From assembly GCA_026419785.1 (NCBI GenBank), contig JAODTK010003176.1:162501-226500 (forward strand): 64,000 bases of DNA, read 5' to 3'. The translations under genes and the position numbers were made by a program. The DNA comes from Sclerodactyla briareus. Its lineage: Eukaryota > Echinodermata > Holothuroidea > Dendrochirotida > Sclerodactylidae. Below the pieces are notes generated by a model. It saw only the letters and a list, made by a program, of their open reading frames with translations. It had not been told where the DNA came from and ran no database searches. This document shows positions 11,218-23,199 of the stretch, piece by piece. Numbering within the stretch: the first letter of the stretch is position 1; every line of letters starts with the position of its first letter.

Positions 11218-13995
11218 CTGTTAACCTGAGTAAATCGTTAAGCCTGACTCGAAAAGTAAATAGCTTGAATGTCCTTTATTTAATCTTATTGGGCTTACCA
11301 GACCCAATGATCTCGAATATAGAGCTCTGAATTTCCTTAATGATCTGATAAGCTCAGCTGGTGAAAGTTGAACAGAAGTGCCAACCCAAATAGTGTGATA
11401 GGTTACATTATTAAACTTCTCTAAATAAATAGATTAGGGAAAATAGATCATAGGACAGAATACCTATTCCCCTACCACAATATAGACTAGGGGTCAAGGA
11501 GTTTTTTCCTTCAGGCAGTCTAATCTGACAAGGTCACTCCCACCTCGCGTGAAGAGGAACAAAGACATCTGACCAAGGATGAAGTAAACCGGAACCCGAA
11601 ATGTTCACGTGTTCAACCAATATTTATTGTTCGAACCAGACACTAACGTGAGATTACCGGGAATACCGAACATTAACGAGTCAACCTACTACCCCAGTGA
11701 AAAGGCATAATGACGTCCTTTACCTAAGTTTGAATATCACAAAAATGGTTGCTACGAATAATATGCCACAAAAATCTCTGCGCACAAGATGAAAAAATAA
11801 GGGCTTGAAGGACACCCCTGCCTCGCATCACAGTTGGACTATTCGCATGGGAAGGAACTGTTAGAATATAGAGGCTGCGACCTCGCCGCAGTTGTAAGAA
11901 GTTCACCCGTGATTAATACCACCTTTATTTCATGTTGGCTGAATAAAATGCACTCTATAGAATGAACGTGTTTTTTCAGGGCATTTTTGGACATATAGTT
12001 GTTGCAATATCCGTAGTTGTGCACCAATTCTAAATGGACAGTCGAGGGGTGCGCACATGGCCATCGCTTTTCCACCCGTTAGGCAAGGTATGCTCTTGAA
12101 AATTGATGGGTTGAAAAATATAACCCGTGCTTTTTATGAGATTTTTTTTTTTTTTTTCGAGACAACGTCTCCCTGTATCACCGATAAATGTAATAACAAC
12201 GCATTATTGCAAATACTCTATTCTGGTTGGTCGACTGTCTAGCCATCTGTTATTACTTGGCAACACAAGCAGCTGATCGGAGTAACTCAACCAAAAACTA
12301 ATTGTTCGTTTGTGTGAATACCCATGCAACTATATACTACCGTAAAGTTGTCCTGCCGCTCATTGGGTGTCTATATTCAGAGATGCCTTGTTCCGTTCAT
12401 TCTGGGGCGTAGATAGGAATATTGTTTTCCGATTCGCCTCGATATCCCACTATAAAAAAAATAACACAAAAGCACTCAACAGAGATAATGAAAAAAATAA
12501 AAAAAATGATTATGAACTGAAGTGATAATACTGGCAACTGCTAATGGACAAAAACTGTGGGTTGTAGCGAATTCGCTATTGTAAAGGGCCCATTGTCGCC
12601 TGCTAGCGAATGGCGGAAGAGCGACGACGACGCTTGTATGACGTCTCGATGACGCCCTCTGTGATTCGATATCAGTATATTGTAACTGTATATTGTCACA
12701 ATGATAGGGTGTGATATTGATCCCGATATAAGTCGCGACGTCAGGTAATGCACCCTCAATCATTGCCGGTTCGCGAGACGATCCTAGCGACCTCTGTTAC
12801 AGTACAGAATCTACTCTGTAATACGGTTTTAAAACTACACTGGTGTGATTTGCCATTCGTCGTGGAGAAAAAGAACAACCTTGCCATTAGGTAATCGCAA
12901 GAGAATAAACCCGACTGAGTAATAAAGATATGCAGATTATCATAATTAGGCATTGGCTTATTACGACAAGAGGCTTGACGAGTGATCTAAAATGATCGGA
13001 TTTCATCTGAAATATACTTGTTATCATCCGCAATATTCTTGGTTTTATGAAGTATAGACTGGCGGCCATTACGCGTTCCAACTTCGAAAAGTACTTCGAG
13101 TTACTACATTCTACTTTCTCCACCCACCTGACTTCGATTCCGTTTAGTCTATTTTCATACAGGGCGTGTAGATGTTTAAGTGCGTCATCGGAGGATTACC
13201 TGTAAAAGAGAATGGACTTGAGTCGATTATTATACGATTAGGGAGAGGGCTTCCACCTTTTTGCAGCCTACGCAGGCTTCTATTTTTCTCATTCTGTAAG
13301 CAACCGTTTGCTCTCGAATCTTGAGCAAGTTTTCTAAAATCCCCAAGACAAATAGGACTAGCCTGCAGCGTATCGGTCTTATGTAGAAGAACTCTCAAGA
13401 TAATAATCCTGACTTATAACCGACAGTGAAAAGTGAAAAATTTAGAGAAGGCTGAAGGTGACGATCAATGTCCTTTGGCGAGAGACGGCGAGATTGAACA
13501 GTCCTGATATGAGCTGAGAACCGTATACAACACCAACTATTGGAGATTTGGGAATACCTGAAGCAATGGACTATTTCACACCAAACAGAATTGACGTAGC
13601 TAACATCAATATCTGTCTTTTCATGCTAATTCAAGTCAAACCTCACATACAACCCCATACAACGGAGAGTATCAGTACGATCGTTGCCTATAAGCGCCAT
13701 AACCTGGAACGTGTACTTCAGTTGCGGAAATTTCGTTGTTAAGCAAAGACTTCGCAATTCAAACAACGTCAGGCTTGCGTTCCTGAATAGAAATCTGGAA
13801 TCAAATTAGCGCAGAAATAAACCAAAAACAGCTCGGTAAACACGTCTATCGATAATATTATTCTGCCGCTGCCTATATTCCACTGCGTGGACTGGGGACT
13901 ACTATTCATACAACTGATACCCTCGCCCCCAATCTAGTTTAACATCCCATCTGGTAGCATTACCAAAGCACTACTAGGAGTCGGGTATTAACCTA

Positions 13996-14038
13996 TTTAT
14001 TATATTATAATTATTATTATAATTATTATTATTATTAT

Positions 14039-14086
<48 letters not shown>

Positions 14087-14100
14087 ATTATTATTATTTT
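13996..14100. repeat. ATT trinucleotide microsatellite
   Basis: About 100 bases of TTA/ATT repeats with a few interruptions, followed by a short TTTTTAAATTTTT run. Confidence 0.9.
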
Positions 14101-14494
14101 TAAATTTTTGTGATATGTTAAAACAATCCCTCTAAAAAACAACCATTTTGTTCTAGTAGGTATACATGTTTATTTGTTGAAATCGGATGATTGTGACATG
14201 TGAATTGGTTCGAGGCCTTTATAAGTAATTACGGCAGAAATCGGTGACTGATCCCATGCGGACTACCCTTACCGACACCTTCCTAATTACAATAAATCAT
14301 AATAATGAATGAAGGAATGAATGAATGAGAGGCGTGCCCCCGGTCTCGCCAATCTACAAGCACATGTACATAGCAGTTACTGATACATCCATAATAGACA
14401 TCGATTACTTGGCAGAGAGCAAAAAGAATTGAAACTGTGGCAAATTCAAAAGCACGTAATAATTACTCGAAACGCTCGGATGCATGCACACTAA

Positions 14495-14730
14495 AGGTCG
14501 TATATTTTGGCCAATTTGGGCTTGTAAACACGATAACTCGACCCCACCTGGATGAAGGCCTCATACTTGGTATGTATTCTCCATGTAAATATCATGCACC
14601 TTATCGTTTTTGATGTCAGTTCAGAGGTCATCATTGGTCACTAGAGGTCAAAAGTCTGAAAACCTTGGAATTGGTGTGTAGCTCTCTTGTCAAGAGTACA
14701 GGAACTCTATGGTTGGGAAAAATGGGACCG
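14495..14730 (+). repeat. ~300-bp dispersed repeat, single unit
   Basis: One diverged copy of the family described at 31,210-32,130. Shared phrases include TTTTGGCCAATTTGGGCTTG, ACACGATAACTCGACCCCA, CTGGATGAAGGCCTCATAC, CAGAGGTCA, AGAGGTCAAAAGTCTG and GTGTGTAGCTCTCTTGTC. Confidence 0.7.
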
Positions 14731-14739
14731 TTATGTTCC

Positions 14740-16300
14740 CAAATGAGCTGGTAACCGCTCCCATCCGTCTTGTTTCTTGCTATCGGGTGGTCAGAAAGAG
14801 TCAAGGAATAACTTAAGCTTTCCTGGTTTGCGCAACGATACTGCCTAATCGGTTGTGTATCGAAATGGTGGCACGCAGTATATTGAGCGAATGAGAGATT
14901 TCGAGAGCTATTGTAAGAATAATTTCCTGGTTCTAATATTGACAAAACGAAGGAAATGGTTAACAGAAAGAAGTGTGGGTCTATTTCGAGTCCTGTCCGT
15001 ATTAAGGACTGTGATGTTGACGAGTGAAACCAAATACATATCTGAGGGATACTGAATAGCTGCATGTCCTGGCATAACCATGTTGCTCCACACTATAACT
15101 AAATTCTAGAAGCACTATTTACGAACCTTGAAAAAAATTCAAATTGATGAACGTATTCTGACTATTTTATACTTATACCATCAGTGGGTATGCGAGTTAC
15201 GATGAGATTCTTGTGTGGAATGTAAAAAGGAAGGATGTGAACCGTATTGATTCATTAATTCGTCAGGCTAGTTGCATAATCGACTACATTCAACCATCCT
15301 ACTCTTCGGTTTACATCGTTACTCAACAACCGTAAGTTCGACGCGATTTGGATGACGCTGACCACCCCCTGCAAGAAAACCATTTCCGAATGCAGTGTCG
15401 CCTCGGAGGGCAGGAGGATGAGGCTACCGACAGCCCAAAACCAACCGTCACCCCTCCCCATTCGTCCGACAGTGCATCAGAATCTATTATCAGAATTGCA
15501 ATCGCTAGTATTCTTGCCCGCTGGTGCAACGCTAGTCATTTTTGACACATGCACAGCCTTGCCATTGTACCCTCTACGTTTCAAATCGTTCTACGTTTTT
15601 AGTCGTTTCTTTCTGTGCGGTATTTTCAATGTCAAGCCGTCTTATTCGTATTACGAACATTAAATTACCCTGTGCCGGTGTAATGATGTGAATTTTATCG
15701 TATCTTAACTCATCTCATCTTAGATCTGCGTGTTACTGGTGTCCGTATGGTTTCCGAACTGAATCTGGGACAATAGTCTTTTGCAATTTTTCAAGTTTCA
15801 GATACCGGGAGCCGGCTATTGTTACCAGCTATTGTTACCAGTTTGAATGATTTGCCGTTGGGGAAAACTTTCGGGACATGAAAGGTATCTGCTTGGAGTT
15901 CCCGCGGGTCAACTTCCCTGTCGACAGCGAAGACAAGGCTGGCCGCACGATTCTGCTCCTCTTGTTAGCGAGTCAAATCCCGACTTGAGAGAACAGGGAA
16001 CAAAGGTTCAACAGTCCAGTCGAGAGATGACTAGGGGCGTGAAGAGCATAGTGACAAATGTCTCTAGTGATGAAACGACAAATTATTCAAAGTTTAGTGA
16101 TGTGATGAATGATGAACCGTCTCAATGCACCCACGTGAGATGATAGGGTGAGACTATCATCGAATTAAACCTCCAAATTATGTATGGGTTTGTATGGTTG
16201 TATGTAATATGGGATGCGCCGTTCACAATTTCTATCTCGGGCATGTTCTTCAGTTCTTGAATACATAGGGTGATGCGGCAATGAATAGTTTAGATTTGGA
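14740..16300. other. Unannotated stretch
   Basis: The longest minus-strand frame (144 codons, up to 15,065) overlaps the repeat unit just before it and has no recognisable domain. Overlapping frames around 15,255-15,660 are likewise unsupported. A 13-base phrase, GCTATTGTTACCA, is duplicated in tandem near 15,815-15,842. Confidence 0.4.
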
Positions 16301-16329
16301 TCAATTAAGTTTTAGGTTTGTTTCCGTGA

Positions 16330-16560
16330 GGGCGTCCTCTCTTATAGCTCAATTACTAGGTTGAAAGAGGTGTAGAGCTGCGTGTCATCTGCATAGATGT
16401 GGTACTTTATGTTATGCTCATAGCTAGTTCACACAGTGTGGGGGAGAAGGTCTAAGGGGAAACAGAGAGGACCAAATATAGAGCCTTGCGGTAATCCACG
16501 TGAGCTGGCTATGGGCTCTGCTTGTTCATTGATACGATACACGGCTCATCATCCACTCAA
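16330..16560 (-). pseudogene. LINE reverse transcriptase scrap
   Basis: Reading the minus strand, 16,500-16,469 gives SRGLPQGSIFGPLCF, the RT motif usually written GVPQGSVLGPLLF. Then 16,403-16,371 gives YHIYADDTQLYTSF, the catalytic YADD box of a CR1/L2-like LINE. The spacing between the two boxes is normal for the family. Nothing of the endonuclease or C-terminus could be read nearby. The piece is too short to carry a long open frame but the two motifs are clear. Confidence 0.75.
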
Positions 16561-16569
16561 ATATTATCT

Positions 16570-17780
16570 GAACTATTGAAGAGCGAGTAGAATTGAACGG
16601 TTAACCGTGTCAACGCGGCATGAGGTCTAAGAAACACCACTGAAAACGCCCGCTCGTTATCGATGTCCTGAAAAGATCACTCCGTATCTGTTCAAGCAAA
16701 GCCGGACTATTCAACTATGAATGTGAAAATCGAGATACTCCTTCAACATCCGTATATTAACCTATATGCATTTAAACAGCTTATAATACGTGAGTATGTA
16801 AGAGTACGTATCTTCAAAGAGGTCAAACTAGTTACCAGTAGTTTATCCAGCTCTCCTCAGTTAAAATATTTAAGTTGTTAGCGAGCGACCACATTTAGAT
16901 GGTTAGGTCGTCATGGGCTGGGAAATCCTTTGCATTGCTGTTAAGTAAGTCCAATTCACCCTAATCTCCCTCTATGATTCGTAGAAGCTATACAATACCC
17001 AGTTCTCAATAAGGGGAAAAGGAGATCGCGTTGAAGATCTTCTGACTGTGGAGAGGTACTCACGTCATTTCCAATCCAGCTCACTGTCTTCCGCGTCTCG
17101 CCTTATGAATAATTGCCGTTGTACCTAGGTACTCTGTTTCGTGTGGGCCGTATTCAAGTGAGTTGAAGCGCACATCCCTCAAGTTTGTGGCATGATAGGG
17201 TGTTCCTAGGTAAAATATCATTTCGGAGACTTCTCTCCATAAGCATAGGATTGAGGCGACTCAAACAATGAACATTTTCGCGCTAGCCAATGGCGTCATA
17301 CTCTCCGACTTGTGTTTTGACCTTGAAGCATTTGAGGCTTCGGTAGTTTGAGGGTGGAGTGTAGCATTGTAGTGATCTGGAACATACTCCCATTTCATGA
17401 TAGTTCATAGCAGTGTTGGCAAGTGGGGATAGGAGTACTAAATATGCCCCTTATTGTGCGTTGCCTGCACGTGGACACATCAAGCAGATTGACAGATGCT
17501 ATTCGATTCCCGCATACTGTCGGACAATAATTATGATTGGTCATCCCATCATGATATTAAAATCTCCACAGTGTCACAATCTTGCCTGAAAAAACTACAA
17601 TAAGTGATTGTCAAATTCACACGAAATTCAGCATGGCGATTCCTTACCCCACGATGGAGGGGCGGTGGATCAGACAAGATTAAATTTTCCGCTTTGCTTG
17701 TAATACAACCAGATCCGAGATGTTATTTACAATCAGGTTCCGAAGTCAACGTACCTCTTGGAAATAATTATTATATCCCG
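16570..17780. other. Unannotated stretch
   Basis: No gene, RNA or repeat family recognised. Confidence 0.4.
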
Positions 17781-17797
17781 GATACTGATTCTTACGT

Positions 17798-17888
17798 GCT
17801 TTTGAAACCGTATCAAAACAGTTCTTACATTAACTTTTAAACTACAAAAGGCACCCACTCTTCCGGGGTTCGTGGGCTTAAGCCCTAT
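17798..17888 (+). repeat. ~95-bp interspersed repeat, forward copy
   Basis: Contains TTTTGAAACCGTATCAAAAC, CAGTTCTTACATTAACTT, AAACTACA and GGGGTTCGTGGGCTTA, followed by a C run. The same block occurs in the opposite orientation at about 23,098-23,192. Confidence 0.8.
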
Positions 17889-18997
17889 CACCCCCCCCCC
17901 CCCCTTCTCCCCGCAGCTAGGCACTGTTCATAACATGGCTGCGAAATTTCTCTCCTATCTATGAGCTTGGCGTTAGGCTAAGAATCCTTTATGAATGCGA
18001 AGAAGCAAATGGTGGATCAGAAAAGGTCCACTAGGGACTGAGGTCTCGGAAGAAACTGCCACTTACACTTCCTGGGAAAGATTCCTGTCGTCCAATACGT
18101 TTATTTATCCCCAGGTTCTATTATGTTGGACCTTCATTTCCATTTCGCGGAAAAGCACTCAGTTGTTTAATAAGATTATTTCTCTTTTTGGGAGGGGGGC
18201 GAACGCGCATAACTGCGTTAGCTATTTTTTTCCAACACCTCGGCCAAAACCTACTGGCTGTTACTGTCCAGATGACGGGACCGGTGCTGTCTGACCAGCC
18301 ATCATTGAATAACTTGCCTAATACCAAGAACAGTCGGGGTCAACAGTTTCCATCTATGCAACTCATATACCTAATTTGTACACGATACATGGTTGTCTCC
18401 GTTAGATATTGTGTTAACAAGCTTTTTGAGGCATGCCCACTCACGCTCTTGGATGTCCTTACGCCAGAACAATAGGGGTATGGTTCGTTTCCTCTATCTC
18501 TTCATATGTGCAATCCATATCTCAATTTGAAACTAATACATGTTCGAGTTCGTTAAATATCGTGCATGCACACACCTATATGCAAGCATATACACACATC
18601 TGGTGTCATGACTGCATCGATTTCCAAAACTGTCAAGACATGAAAACACGATTTTGACGAATCTGGAAAATCATTATGCGCCACTAGATATCATGACACT
18701 TAATTCCGGTATTATCTATCATCCATCATTAGAGCGGGAATCATAAGATAAGAGCCCCAGCTCAATATCCTCCTAACACCCTCCTAGAGAAATATGCAGA
18801 GTCGGATCAGCCTCAAACTGCGATCAATCACGCAGGTTGTTTTTCTCACTGACTTTCCCGTCACGTGCTTGCAACTCGTGTGGGAGCGTTCCGACCAGTT
18901 ATTCCGAAGGGTCTTCATTCCGGAGAGACGCTACTACCGAAGTTAGCATCGAGGTCGCTACCTCAAACTGTTGCTTTACATATGCACAGCCGCTTTG

Positions 18998-19100
18998 CGT
19001 AGTATAAATTGCCCCGTAATGTAGTAGCTGCCACTTAACGTAGTAAAATTGTCGCGTAGCGTATAGTAGCTGTCCCCCACTGTAGTAATAGTTGTCGCTT
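18998..19100. repeat. Short minisatellite, ~21-bp unit
   Basis: Five degenerate units of the form GTAGTA(A/G)-(A/C)TTGTCGC-GTA follow one another. Examples are CGTAGTATAAATTGCCCCGTAAT, GTAGTAGCTGCCACTTAAC, GTAGTAAAATTGTCGCGTAGC and GTAGTAATAGTTGTCGCTTA. The array abuts TTAGGCTACGTTCACACAC, which resembles the end of a Harbinger-type MITE. Confidence 0.6.
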
Positions 19101-19420
19101 AGGCTACGTTCACACACTTATCGAGCAACGGCAACGGCAACCGCGACGGTAATGAATATCGCATACATACAGTGTGCGATATTTTTCAGTTTAGTGAGGA
19201 AGGACAACATCCTCATGAGAGACCCACAACATCCCAAGAGAGAAGAAATAATAATAATGGGGACTCGATAGAGCGCCTAATGAAAAAACAGAACAAAAAC
19301 AAAACAACCCCTAGGCGCTTTACAGGCCTAAAAGGAATGCAGAGCAGAAAAGAAGAAAAATAATAGGCAGAGGACGAAAAACAGGGAGAGAAAAACACAA
19401 CAAAGACAAAAACAGGAGAA

Positions 19421-19672
19421 TCAGTCAGACAGGAAGTGCTGAGTGAAGAGAAACGTTTTAAGACAAAACTTGAAAGAAGTTACAGTCGGAGCCAGACGGA
19501 CAGAGTTAGGGAGGGTATTCCACAAGCGAAGATCAGCGGAGGCGAATGAACGGTCACCGTAGACCTTGGTGGATGAGCGAACCATGACTTGAAGTTGTTG
19601 CTTGGAAGATGACCTTAGAGATCTGGAAGGAACATGCAGCTGAACAAGCTCTGAGATGAACCTAGGAGCCAT
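19421..19672 (-). pseudogene. LINE polyprotein C-terminal tail
   Basis: This open piece of the LINE reads VPSRSLRSSSKQQLQV then YGDRSFASADLRLWNTLPNSV and SFKFCLKTFLF. That is the conserved tail found after the RT thumb in CR1/L2 LINEs. It is about 83 residues long and ends in a stop, so the true C-terminus is probably present. Confidence 0.85.
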
Positions 19673-19794
19673 TTACAAATGGATTGTTTTATATATGAGT
19701 AGAAGGACCTTAAAAGCAATTATCTGCCTTATTGGGAGCCAGTGAAGCCTGTATAGCAGTGGAGTGATATACTCATGACGAGGAACACAGAGAA

Positions 19795-20484
19795 TTAGAC
19801 GAGCAGCAATGTTCGGCACTCGCTAAAGCTTGTTAATAAGATAGTCAGGGAGACCAAATAACAAGGAATTACAAGACCAAATAACAAGGAACTACAAGCA
19901 CCCAGCCTGGATGTGATAGAAGCATGGATCAGCATGGTGGTGGTCTTCTGATCGAAGTACAGGCGAATGTCCCCAATCATTCTAATTGCATGCAGGGCGG
20001 CTACACAAATGGTTTGCACATAACAAGACATTCTAAAGGAAGAGTCCATAATCATTCCTAAATTGCGAGCTTGAGATACAGGTTCAACAACATAATTGCC
20101 GACTTTGATGGTAGGATGCCAAGAAGAATAACTAAAGTGTGACGAGAAGTAAATAAACTCTGTCTTCTCATCATTCAGCACAAGCATATTGGAATGGCAC
20201 CATGATCTAATATCGGTGATACATGCTTCCATTTTACTCACAGCAGCTGCCCGATCAGAGGGGTCAAATGCCAGATATAGCTGTGTGTCATCAGCATAGG
20301 AGACAGACTGGATACCGTGGGCCGCAATAATATCTGAACAGAAGCACTGAACAGTATAAATGCAATGGGCCCAAATGACAGATCCCTGAGGGACACCACA
20401 ATCAAGAATGGTAGGGCGGAGACATAGTATCATCAATAATAACAGATTGTGTTCGATCACACGAATAGCTAGCGAACCTCTCAA
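19795..20484 (-). pseudogene. LINE reverse transcriptase palm and thumb
   Basis: A 229-residue open frame carries the RT palm. GVPQGSV (box 4) and SYADDTQLYLAF (box 5, with the two catalytic aspartates) are followed by KMEACITDIRSWCHSNML, LNDEKTEF and ARNLGMIMD, the order expected for this LINE group. The fingers and box A region are in another frame at 20,402-20,680, where AAFCTIDHSQLIDRL replaces the usual AAFDTIDH, so the catalytic aspartate of box A is a cysteine here. RT copies LINE RNA into DNA at the insertion site; this copy could not do so. Confidence 0.88.
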
Positions 20485-21449
20485 GTGCCTTACCAGTAAT
20501 ACCGTGTCTCATAGTGAGGCGATCAATTAGCTGGGAGTGGTCAATAGTACAGAATGCTGCACTGAATTCAAGTAGCACCAATGAAGCTTCATTGCGCTTA
20601 TCAAACGCAGATAAGATGTCATTCTGAACACGAAGCAGTGCAGTTTCAGTGCTGTGGAAAGGCCGGTAAGCCGACTGCATAGGGGCATGAAGCTGGTGTC
20701 AAAAAGATAATGTTACAGTTGATTGACAACACTTTTCAATACCTTACCAGGGAAAGGCAACTTTGAGATCGTACGGTAGTTGGCAACATTCTCACACCCA
20801 AACCTGGTGTCGTTATGAGGATTATGTCCTTCCTGACCCTTATTCACTAAACTAAACTAAACTAAACAGTTGGGTAGATCCGACAGTCAAAATTTCAAGG
20901 AGGGAAGGAAATTCATCGAAGAACAATGAGGAAGTAAGCTTATTTTGATTGTTTGGAGGAGGTCTGTAAAAAACAATAAGATGAAAAGATGTGGGAGGAG
21001 AAGAGATGGTTACATGCATATATTCAAAGGAATTGAACAAAATATGTTGACATTAACATGGAGACCATCACGAATCAGAATAGCAATACTACCACCTCTA
21101 CCAACACGAGGATGAGAATGGAGATCTATAGTTAGGCAAAGTGTTTCGAAAGTTCGGCCATGACCTGATCATCTTTGCGGTCGCCAGTCAGCCAAGTTTC
21201 AGTAATGGCCACAACATCAAGTGGGCACTAATAAACGAAGTCACATAAGGAAAAACACTTGTTTTTGGCACGAATGTAGGATGTTTTTCATTGGTGTAGG
21301 TGGGAGAGTTGGGTTGTTTTGCTTTCATTATTTCATGAGGTGTTGTGTTCTTATTGCGCATTCGGCTGTTGCTGTCAAAGTTGTTGTTTTCTATTCGATT
21401 CGTTGTTTCTTTGCTTATATTTCCAGATTTTCCAGCGAGTAACAACCTC

Positions 21450-23090
21450 TCGATAAGCCGCCACAGATTTTTGGTGTACTTTCTTCCACATTGTAATTTA
21501 TGTCAATCAATCTATTCTGTACCGTACTGATGATCTATTGGGAAAAAAAACAAATGAATGAAATGAAAAATGAAATTCGATTCCCTAACAATATCTGCGT
21601 GAATTGCAACGCACAACTGCATTTCAACTCATTTGGATAACACTGGAGCTGTTGAGGTTTTCCTCCCGGGGTCGGGTTTGCTTTTTATTTTATTTTTTTC
21701 CAAAATACCCCAAAGCTTCGTTCCAGCCGATAGTGGCGATATGCCTAGACGATTAGTTCATTCGCACAGTCGTCGCAATTGCAGAAGAACAGAAGAAACG
21801 TCACAGTTGTTTTCGGGATCCATGACTACCGCGTCCTTCAGCCAATCTTCAGGAGTCATTGAAATGAGGAGCCCCCCCCCCCCCCCATAAGTATTCATCT
21901 CACAACGTATTTTTTTTTTTTCCCCGCGAGCTATGTTTTATTATGCACGAAAGCCTCAACTCAGTCTGAATCCTCTTAAAAGTGCCGATACCACCCGCAA
22001 AGGATAATCTATACTCAGTAAAGTTCAGACGTTTTATATGAGCCTGCGCATTTAAAACTAGAATGATAGCATTCATCCTCAATTCTTCGTTTCTCTTCTG
22101 TCAAAATTGGAGTCCGAGACTAGAATTTGTAAGGAATTCTGCTGGAGATCATCTGTATATAGAACAGATTCTGCGATCCTATCATCACGAATCATTCATC
22201 ATTTTGTATAGCTTTGAAATGGTTCCTGTTTACTTTCAAATGGACGCGCTCAGAATGTCACCCGCGATGCTTTTTCTGCTACAATAGCAAATGGAATATG
22301 TCAGAAAACAGGTGAGCACTCATACGCCTTTCATTTCGTATTTCAATGGAAGAGTTTCAGGATATTCAATTCTAAAACCCCTCGTGAACAAGGGAAACCG
22401 TTTTACCTATGTTTTATTCCTTGTTCAGCAATAATCTTTTCTGTTAATTAGGCGAAAACCAATGTAGCCGTAGGCCTGCTTTCTCTATTTCGCTCGTTAA
22501 TTGCCGTTAGTGATAATTTTGGTGTGTGATATGGCAGCCGGAGAGAGAAGGGAGAGGTTTTCTTCAGATGACAACAAATGATAACATTGGTTAGATAAGA
22601 GATGAAGCAAAGTATAAATAATCGTTTTATAATATATATTCATATCAATATTTATATTTCATTATCGATACAACTGAATTTCAGCTTTTGGTTACGAATT
22701 TATTTTATACGTCTCAATCGTCGCTGATGAAAACCTTTTGATTCAAGGTGGCATTAGCCTCTCGCGACACCCGGCGAGAATTGGACAATGCTGTTTACAT
22801 GACGTCATGACAAAAAATCGTACCAGGGTGTATCGGAAGCAATTTGACATTGGCATATCAGTATGGCGATATACCGTATCGATATTGTGACGCCATGAAA
22901 ACGTCGTCATCGCTTTTTCGCCAGTTTTTCGACGATAATGCTTACTTACAGTAGCTCCACAACAAAGACGATGTACGTTGTGAGCCATTGTATTGTTCAG
23001 CTGCCACTCATACTACGTGCGCGCGTATAATCGGCTAGAGTTATCTACCTAGAGATGTGTGGTGAGCTGTCTGGATAGAAGATATCCAGT
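21450..23090. other. Unannotated stretch
   Basis: A poly-C run (about 21,871-21,886) and a poly-T run (about 21,910-21,920) are the only clear sequence features. Open frames are short and unsupported. Confidence 0.4.
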
Positions 23091-23097
23091 GGCCGGA

Positions 23098-23192
23098 AGT
23101 TCATAGGGCCTTAGCCCACGAACCCCCGAGAGTGGAACCTTCTGTAGTTTGAAGTTAATGTAAGAACTGTTTTGATACGGTTTCAGAAGACT
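23098..23192 (-). repeat. ~95-bp interspersed repeat, inverted copy
   Basis: The reverse complement of this block matches 17,798-17,888 through nearly its whole length, with a few substitutions and small indels. Shared words include GAAACCGTATCAAAACAG, TTCTTACATTAACTT and GGTTCGTGGGCT. Confidence 0.8.
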
Positions 23193-23199
23193 TAAACAT

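Larger units (their letters stand above)
8770..13990. other. Unannotated stretch with small local repeats
   Basis: A CA-rich patch lies at 9,597-9,668 (listed separately). Around 10,342-10,575 the phrases TTCACATTG..TTTGAGTGTGG and ATTAAACACCAATACAAC recur two or three times, a short degenerate tandem repeat. A B-box-like GGGGTTCGATTCGCGG occurs at about 10,864. A possible 90-nt exon is listed separately at 11,128-11,217. Nothing else is recognised. Confidence 0.4.
19245..21445 (-). mobile_element. CR1/L2-like LINE, internally deleted
   Basis: Minus-strand non-LTR retrotransposon. From its 5' side: an endonuclease start at 21,290-21,150, including CPLDVVAITETWLTGDRKDD, where the glutamate of the 'xxETWL' motif is a catalytic residue of this family. 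RVGRGGSIAILIRDG and a YRPPPNN stretch follow at 21,100-20,900. RT motifs NYRTISKLPFPGKVL, QSAYRPFHSTETALL and GVPQGSV (20,400-20,377), then YADDTQLY (20,303-20,279) come next, ending with the usual C-terminal tail (see separate entry). Frames shift repeatedly, so it is not functional. The second half of the endonuclease and the linker to the RT are missing at about 20,845-20,870, where a (CTAAA)4 run sits. The 3' end is an AT-rich tail with an ATT run near 19,247-19,258. Confidence 0.88.

Noticed and set aside
14631..15065. 144-codon minus-strand frame
   Set aside because: It overlaps the ~300-bp dispersed repeat and shows no domain.
20847..20869. (CTAAA)4 as a telomere-like repeat
   Set aside because: Only four units, inside a LINE; the animal telomere unit would be TTAGGG.
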